Below are positions 39,083 through 43,472 of a stretch of DNA of 43,472 bases, in pieces; positions within the stretch are counted from its first letter, which is position 1, and each line of letters begins with the position of its first letter. Source of the DNA: Leyella stercorea (GTDB lineage: Bacteria; Bacteroidota; Bacteroidia; Bacteroidales; Bacteroidaceae); assembly GCF_021531355.1 (NCBI RefSeq), contig NZ_JADYTS010000018.1, positions 1-43,472 of the forward strand, in the 5' to 3' direction. Under the pieces are notes generated by a model, which had not been told where the DNA came from, made no database searches, and saw only the letters and a list, made by a program, of their open reading frames with translations. Both the position numbers and the translations under genes were made by a program.

Positions 39083-39844
39083 TTATTTGTGCATGGAAAA
39101 AGAGGCGCGGTTGCGCTCTCCATTCTTCTTCTGCTCATTCCAAAGTTCTTCCGTGTATTCCTCTTCAGGCACATAGTCAAGATTACCGTCATCGCCCATT
39201 ACCCAACAGCCATAGCACCCGAAGGTGTATTTGTCCCACTCTCGCTTGGTGTTCTCCTTCCACTTCTGACTGTCGCCTTGATTAATCCTTATGCCGGTCT
39301 TATCGTTCAGGTCAATACCCACCGTCACCTGTTCGTCCTCCATGATGAGCGTGAGCGGCTCACCCTTCTGCATCACGGTCAGTTCTGCCGAACTCAGTTT
39401 CAGTTCATCCTTCAGCACCTCCAAGTTGCGCCCGATGACAGGCGTAGGTACCGACATCACCTGATTGGTCTCCGTGTCAATCTGCACGAAAGCCTTGCTG
39501 CTCCTGCCATCAGCATCCTTAACATCGGCAAGGATAGCCTTTCCAGCCAGCAAGTCCTCCTGCTGTTCCTGAGTAAAAGCCTCCAATGGTGATTTCTCCA
39601 ACTGCGGATAGAAGACCACATCCACCTTGCCGTCCTCCATACGGACCAACGCAAATCGGGTGCGGCTCTTCAATGTCTCGCCCTCATCATTATTCACCTG
39701 AATGGGCAGCAACGGTGAACGTCGTCCCTGACCAATATCTTCCAACGCCCACATGGGCAGGTCTTCAATCTTCTCTTGTGTGAGACCAAAACGAGCCAGT
39801 GTCTGATAAGGCACCTCGCTCTCTTCAAATCGTACTTGCTTCAT
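39083..39844 (-). CDS. DUF4099-like transfer protein
   Basis: The 253-residue protein has EVPYQTLARFGLTQEKIEDL with LPMWALEDIGQGRRSPLLPI, VRMEDGKVDVVFYPQLE, LLAGKAILADV and AFVQIDTETNQVMSVPTPVI. This follows the DUF4099 pattern and its usual continuation (LTGxE and GVDLNxKxGIR-type blocks) seen in large Bacteroidales transfer proteins, where it is often fused to other domains. It is the first gene of the 16-kb leftward operon, 33 nt behind a clear -7 box. Function is unknown; polyvalent-type protein-DNA entry roles are proposed for such families. Confidence 0.7.
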   Translation of the reverse strand: MKQVRFEESEVPYQTLARFGLTQEKIEDLPMWALEDIGQGRRSPLLPIQVNNDEGETLKSRTRFALVRMEDGKVDVVFYPQLEKSPLEAFTQEQQEDLLAGKAILADVKDADGRSSKAFVQIDTETNQVMSVPTPVIGRNLEVLKDELKLSSAELTVMQKGEPLTLIMEDEQVTVGIDLNDKTGIRINQGDSQKWKENTKREWDKYTFGCYGCWVMGDDGNLDYVPEEEYTEELWNEQKKNGERNRASFSMHK

Positions 39845-39876
39845 ACTTTAACTTTGAATTTGAAATTAAACTCATG

Positions 39877-39884
39877 CAAAGTTA
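39877..39884 (-). promoter_or_regulatory. Promoter of the transfer operon
   Basis: On the minus strand TAACTTTG matches the Bacteroidota -7 consensus exactly, predicting a start near 39870 and a 5-prime leader of about 26 nt. TTG lies upstream at roughly -33. It is the only good candidate promoter for the 15 genes to the left. Confidence 0.65.
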
Positions 39885-39953
39885 TATACCTATTCAGAGA
39901 CAAGCAGAATTGCATAAGATAATGCGTGTTATTTTTGACGATTATTATTATTT

Positions 39954-39983
39954 GAGTTTGATTTCTGCTCAAAAATCAAACTC
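39954..39983. promoter_or_regulatory. Perfect 11-bp inverted repeat between divergent genes
   Basis: GAGTTTGATTT (39954-39964) and AAATCAAACTC (39973-39983) are separated by 8 nt. It lies between the transfer-operon promoter and the M23 gene promoter, well placed to control both. The half-site AAATCAAACTC also occurs once at about 14430, within the lipoprotein gene. Confidence 0.65.
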
Positions 39984-40052
39984 GATTGCTATATTATGTT
40001 ACAATCTTCTTGTCTTCCCTTTGTTCTTTATGCCAGTCAAAGAATTGCTTGT

Positions 40053-40060
40053 TACTTTTG
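40053..40060 (+). promoter_or_regulatory. Promoter of the secreted M23 gene
   Basis: TACTTTTG matches TAnnTTTG. The predicted start of transcription is at or just next to the ATG at 40065, so the mRNA may be leaderless. Confidence 0.5.
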
Positions 40061-40064
40061 CACC

Positions 40065-40694
40065 ATGAAACGATTTCTACTCATCACAATAGCAGCAATA
40101 TTCTGTTCATCAGCAACAGTATGCGCTCAGTTCAATACCGTCACACAGACTAAGGTACACCGCAAGGCTGTGCCAAAAACGACGCAGTCCGCAACATCCG
40201 AACAACTGCCTCCGTGCTCGCCGCATCAGCGGCGAGACTCTCTTGCCTTTGCCCCATTACAAACCCAAACGGAGCAGACCGACCGCCACACGGCACTTGT
40301 CAGTCCACTCCGTCATATCTCTGTCACCAGCCCTTTCGGCTACCGCAGAGACCCATTTACAAAAAGAAAAGCCCTACACAACGGGCTTGATTTGAAGGCA
40401 AATTACGAACCCACATACGCCATGATGCACGGCGAGGTCATCAAGGTAGGCAAGGACAAACGTTCAGGCCTCTATGTCACCCTCCGTCACGGCGACTTCA
40501 CCGTCAGCTATTGCCACCTCTCCCAAACTCTCGTCACCAAAGGCACCCACGTCCGTCCCGGCATCATCATCGCGCTGACAGGCAACAGTGGTCGCAGTAC
40601 TGGTCCCCACCTGCACCTCACACTCAAAGACACAAAAAAAGGACGAGCCATCGACCCGTCCATTCTTCTCAATCTTATCAAGCATCCACTCTAA
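40065..40694 (+). CDS. Secreted M23 endopeptidase
   Basis: The 209-residue protein (start MKRFLLITIAAIFCSSATVC) has a signal peptide ending near CAQ. After a linker, the M23/LytM domain (about 80-190) keeps all ligands: H105 and D109 in HNGLDLK, H151 in YCHLS, and H182 and H184 in GPHLHLTL. It would cut peptidoglycan cross-links in the periplasm to let the transfer apparatus through. It is the third M23-like protein in the window and the only one with a signal peptide; unlike 32571 it is fully conserved in its active site. Confidence 0.85.
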   Translation: MKRFLLITIAAIFCSSATVCAQFNTVTQTKVHRKAVPKTTQSATSEQLPPCSPHQRRDSLAFAPLQTQTEQTDRHTALVSPLRHISVTSPFGYRRDPFTKRKALHNGLDLKANYEPTYAMMHGEVIKVGKDKRSGLYVTLRHGDFTVSYCHLSQTLVTKGTHVRPGIIIALTGNSGRSTGPHLHLTLKDTKKGRAIDPSILLNLIKHPL

Positions 40695-40799
40695 TAGAAC
40701 GCCTTGTCTTTTGTCGTTCACATCACCCCTTCCGCATTGCAATAATGTCTTAAATATCTAATCCTCAACAATTTCTATTCTTGAAAAACAAGTGTTTTA

Positions 40800-40826
40800 T
40801 TCACGAATATAATATGATTTCGTGAA
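40800..40826. terminator. Hairpin between convergent genes
   Basis: TTCACGAA (40800-40807) pairs with TTCGTGAA (40819-40826). On the minus strand it is followed by TAAAACACTTGTTTTTC, so it may end the PIN gene; it also follows the rightward M23 gene at a distance of about 105 nt. Confidence 0.5.
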
Positions 40827-40856
40827 AGATGTCATAAGATGATACTAATATCTATG

Positions 40857-41414
40857 CTATTTGTCAATAAAGAACCCGTTTCTATGCAGATATTCTGAAA
40901 CGGTTAGTGTTCCAATCCCTATCTGCTCACACAACAAAGGAAGTTTCTTGAACAACTTACCGTCATTCTGCTGCCTTGTTTCCTCCGTCATTACTTGCAT
41001 CTCTTCCAGATGGATAGCGTCCGAGTGTCGTACATTCAGTGCATAAATGATAATCTTAGCATCACCTGTTTTAAGGTATTCTTCCTTTTGCTCTATGTAT
41101 TCTTCTTCAGTCAGTTCCTGCTTCTTCAGTCTTACACAGAAATTGTTGTCTATCATGTTGCTGAATCTCTCTGGGGCACATGGAAATAGATCCTTTGTCG
41201 GAATGACCAATTTCTTGTCTTTGAGGAAAGGCATCTTTTCAACTGCAATTCCTTTGGAGGTGCGTTTTGATTCATCCAGAATCACATCAAGTAGCATCAA
41301 ATCCTTGCGGGAGAACGCCTCTTCCAGGAATGAGTACAACTGTCCGTCCTTATCCAAGGGAAGATAATTCTTGGCAATCATCACCAATGAGCATGTATCA
41401 ACAACTATCGCCAT
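40857..41414 (-). CDS. PIN-domain nuclease-like protein (DUF4411)
   Basis: The 185-residue protein opens AIVVDTCSLVMIAKNYLP with the first PIN Asp (D6), has DVILDESKRTSKG, and later TGDAKIIIYALN and VMTEETRQQNDGKLFKKLP, then LPLLCEQIGI. This matches DUF4411, a PIN-like family paired with ImmA/IrrE proteins. PIN proteins cut RNA. The start overlaps the upstream ImmA/IrrE gene by 10 nt, forming a toxin-antitoxin-like pair. Confidence 0.8.
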   Translation of the reverse strand: MAIVVDTCSLVMIAKNYLPLDKDGQLYSFLEEAFSRKDLMLLDVILDESKRTSKGIAVEKMPFLKDKKLVIPTKDLFPCAPERFSNMIDNNFCVRLKKQELTEEEYIEQKEEYLKTGDAKIIIYALNVRHSDAIHLEEMQVMTEETRQQNDGKLFKKLPLLCEQIGIGTLTVSEYLHRNGFFIDK

Positions 41415-42547
41415 AACTCCCTCTCAAAATTTGCTGGTTTGACATTGAGTCTCGAACAGAAAGTGGTCTCGTTGACCACTCCATTGAAATAGGCATATTG
41501 CATGGTTTTCAAGAATAGCGGAGAAATGATGGGCTTTGGTGTTCGCCCGCCTCTCTTCTCAGAGTTTTTCAACTTTTCCTGTTCCTCTCTTCTTCTGTAT
41601 TCCTCTGCCAATTCACTCTTGACATTGCTGTAGCTCGAATAGCTGATTTTCCTGTCGATATACATCCTTGTATATAAGGCAAGACGGCTAATGTGCGTCC
41701 GTGCACTGATAGCCTTGAAGAGGTCAATGCAGTAGTCGTTACGGGAATCTACACATGCTATGTTAGCAAGTGTTTCTGCTTCTTGTCCCATAATGAACTG
41801 ATATGCAAAATCATTGCACCATCTTTCGACATCACTGTATGAAGTCTGTGCCGAGATGTCCATCATGTCCACCGACTCCACTTCTTCAATCCCCAATAGA
41901 CAATGCCCCAATTCATGCGCCAGAGTGAATATTTCTCGCTTGTAATGCTTATGATGCTTAAGCACTATCACATTGGGCTTAAGGTAAAAACCGTCAATGT
42001 TGGTTTTCTCTTTCTTGTTCCATGTCTCTATGTATTCAAAGACAAAAATGCCATGATCGGCGATTTTTTCTATCATCTTCACAAGAAACTGCCTATGATT
42101 GACAGTTTCCCCGGGATAAAAAAAATCTCTTGCACGTACGGCTACTGTCTTAGGGTCATCTTGTAGGGTGTAGTGTTCTATGTCAAACTTCACATCCAGT
42201 TGCGACAGTTTGTTGTATGCATCCAAAGCGTTTTTCAGACTCTCGAATCGGTTTACAGTACGGATCGACTCCAAGTTCAGCTCTGTTCCGAATGAGGTCT
42301 TGCGGAAGAAGATACTGCTGCTTGCATTGGTTGACAACTTAGAATAGTCTTGAAAGAAACTGACTTCTTTGTCGAATATCTCACCTATACGCTTCAACAC
42401 CCCCAAATCAATAGAATCTCCACTGATGTCTGCGGCTCCTGTTATCCGTTTCCTGCCTTTGTTCAGAAGAGACAACAAGTCATCCACCGACATCTTGTAT
42501 AATGCCAGCAGGTATTCTAAACGTTTCTTGTTAATCTCTACTTTCAT
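41405..42547 (-). CDS. ImmA/IrrE metallopeptidase with HTH
   Basis: ATG 42547 (MKVEINKKRLEYLLALYKMS) is chosen because it follows a TAATTTTG promoter by about 60 nt; a longer frame extends into the promoter. The 380-residue protein has an N-terminal XRE-like helical region (KMSVDDLLSLLNKGRKRITG) and a zincin motif IFTLAHELGHCLLGIEE (HExxH). ImmA/IrrE proteins degrade or displace repressors, commonly beside their target; here they are paired with the DUF4411 PIN gene. A C-terminal NVKPANFERELWR closes the protein. Confidence 0.82.
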   Translation of the reverse strand: MKVEINKKRLEYLLALYKMSVDDLLSLLNKGRKRITGAADISGDSIDLGVLKRIGEIFDKEVSFFQDYSKLSTNASSSIFFRKTSFGTELNLESIRTVNRFESLKNALDAYNKLSQLDVKFDIEHYTLQDDPKTVAVRARDFFYPGETVNHRQFLVKMIEKIADHGIFVFEYIETWNKKEKTNIDGFYLKPNVIVLKHHKHYKREIFTLAHELGHCLLGIEEVESVDMMDISAQTSYSDVERWCNDFAYQFIMGQEAETLANIACVDSRNDYCIDLFKAISARTHISRLALYTRMYIDRKISYSSYSNVKSELAEEYRRREEQEKLKNSEKRGGRTPKPIISPLFLKTMQYAYFNGVVNETTFCSRLNVKPANFERELWR

Positions 42548-42765
42548 ATCAGCCTCGATTGAACTATTGTTGTTTTGATGCAAATGCTTAGGCACAATTT
42601 TGCGTTGCAAAATTACACATTTTCACTTAAATGGGCGAATTTTCATGCTGAATATCACTGGAATTTATGTTTATTTTGCTAAATCGCTACATTTTGCCAC
42701 CAAAAAGACACAAAAATAGGACGACCTTAATTCCGCAACACTATAATTTAACTTTATTTATAAGT
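42548..42765. other. AT-rich spacer upstream of ImmA/IrrE gene
   Basis: It holds the -7 box on the minus strand at 42608-42615 (TAATTTTG) for the ImmA/IrrE gene. Otherwise AT-rich with no gene seen up to the IS end. Confidence 0.55.
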
Positions 42766-43472
42766 TCCTGAGCAACAAAAAGTTGCCCAGGATTTTGCCA
42801 TGTCAGATTTTTCACTTATCTTAGTGTTGCAATTAGAAAACAAGCGAAAATCGTAACAAGGCGCTGCAAAGGTACAAATAAAATTCGAAAAACTCACACC
42901 TTTTGGAGGAATTTTTTCAATCATGGAGAAATTTGACTCCATGCTTTCACCCGTTATCGACTCAACACTGGGTCAGAGATGCAGCAGTATCTTCGGATAT
43001 CAGTTCAGCGAGATAGTCCGTTCGCTGATGAGCGTTTATTTCTGTGGCGGCTCATGCGTGGAAGATGTAACGTCACAACTGATGCGCCATCTCTCGTATC
43101 ATCCTACCCTTCGTACATGCAGCTCTGATACCATCCTCAGAGCCATCAAGGAACTGACACAGGAAAACATCTCCTATACTTCCGACCAAGGCAAGACCTA
43201 TGATTTCAATACTGCAGACAAACTCAACACATTGCTTATAAACGCTTTGGTTTCTACAGGCGAGTTGAAGGAAATTGAGGAATACGATGTTGACTTTGAC
43301 CATCAGTTCCTTGAAACGGAGAAGTATGATGCAAAACCGACCTACAAAAAGTTCCTCGGCTACAGGCCTGGCGTATATGTTATCGGTGACAAGATAGTCT
43401 ATATCGAGAACAGCGATGGTAACACGAATGTGCGTTTTCATCAGGCAGACACCCATAAGAGATTCTTCGCTC
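42766..43472 (+). mobile_element. IS1380-family insertion sequence, left part
   Basis: The transposase gene is cut by the window end. A hairpin TCCTGAGCAAC/GTTGCCCAGGA (42766-42792, one mismatch) just before the gene probably marks or contains the left inverted end (CCTGAGCAAC), as IS1380 ends commonly begin CC. A -7-like TACCTTTGCA on the minus strand and the AT-rich lead (42793-42922) complete the left part. The right end and target duplication lie outside. Confidence 0.7.
42923..43472 (+). CDS. IS1380-family transposase, N-terminal part
   Basis: ATG 42923 follows TTTTGGAGGAATTTTTTC, a good ribosome site. The 183 visible residues have IFGYQFSEIVRSLMSVYFCG, CSSDTILRAIKELTQENIS and the characteristic DVDFDHQFLETEKYDAKPTY with the first catalytic Asp of the DDE transposase and KKFLGYRPGV. 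This matches IS1380 (IS612/IS613-type) elements, a Bacteroides hallmark known for supplying promoters to neighbours. The gene runs off the window end, so integrity is unknown. Confidence 0.88.
   Translation, partial: MEKFDSMLSPVIDSTLGQRCSSIFGYQFSEIVRSLMSVYFCGGSCVEDVTSQLMRHLSYHPTLRTCSSDTILRAIKELTQENISYTSDQGKTYDFNTADKLNTLLINALVSTGELKEIEEYDVDFDHQFLETEKYDAKPTYKKFLGYRPGVYVIGDKIVYIENSDGNTNVRFHQADTHKRFFA

Noticed and set aside
43073..43456. Minus-strand frame opposite the IS1380 transposase
   Set aside because: It is a mirror of the clear plus-strand transposase and shows no protein features of its own.

Overview
The window looks like part of a large conjugative or mobilizable plasmid, or a plasmid-like integrative element, from a member of the Bacteroidota, most likely Bacteroidales (Prevotella or Bacteroides type). 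Evidence for the host: most upstream regions carry the Bacteroidota -7 box TAnnTTTG instead of a sigma70 -10 box, Shine-Dalgarno sites are weak, an IS1380-family transposase of the Bacteroides type sits at the right edge, and many proteins match families common on Bacteroidales elements (DUF4099/DUF3945-like, ArdC, bPH2, MobV, DUF4186, DUF6155, DUF2958). No rRNA, tRNA or ordinary housekeeping gene was seen.

Layout. (1) 1-9.5 kb, rightward: a decayed gene, then small plasmid-maintenance genes separated by unusually long structured spacers: a YubB/Api92-like protein, SSB, several unknowns, a helix-turn-helix protein, a second SSB, a ParA plus ribbon-helix-helix partition pair flanked by TAGTA/TACTA arrays, and a phosphoribosyltransferase-SLOG pair. 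(2) 9.6-14.1 kb, leftward: accessory genes including small winged-helix proteins, DUF4186, DUF6155, thioredoxin, a possible nuclease next to DUF3800, and a serine-recombinase-like protein whose catalytic Ser is replaced. (3) 14.3-21 kb, rightward: a lipoprotein, unknown and membrane proteins, a winged-helix protein, an oriT-like spacer, a MobV relaxase and an OmpA-family outer-membrane protein. (4) 21-23.5 kb: an AAA/DUF4143 ATPase (leftward) and two small genes (rightward). (5) 23.6-39.8 kb: one long leftward operon, tightly spaced with several start/stop overlaps, of transfer-associated genes: DUF4099-like, a DUF3945-like protein, Toprim primase-like, bPH2 membrane protein, two paralogous secreted proteins, Gly/Ala-rich membrane proteins, an M23-like protein apparently spread over two frames, an ArdC-like protein fused to the MutS mismatch-recognition domain, a glucosaminidase-M23 lytic enzyme, an SSB-like protein and ArdC antirestriction protein. 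(6) 40-43.5 kb: a secreted M23 peptidase, an ImmA/IrrE-PIN pair, and the left part of an IS1380-family element.

How it fits together. SSBs, ParA/RHH and ArdC would protect and stabilise incoming DNA; MobV would nick and lead the transferred strand; lytic enzymes, secreted proteins and membrane proteins would help build or admit the transfer channel. The ATPase core of the secretion system (VirB4/TraG type), the coupling protein and a recognisable replication initiator are not in this window and presumably lie outside it.

The least explained parts are the spacers of the first 8 kb: three diverged tandem ~220-265 bp modules with compensatory stem changes (3.48-4.48 kb), and a family of ~190-220 bp leaders in front of at least four, probably five, separate operons, with a hairpin whose bases change but whose pairing is kept. 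Also notable are the MutS-domain fusion, the A AAA AAC slippery site in the M23-like gene, and the apparently dead serine recombinase next to a palindrome-rich operator region. All functional statements come from reading the sequence by eye; no database search was possible.
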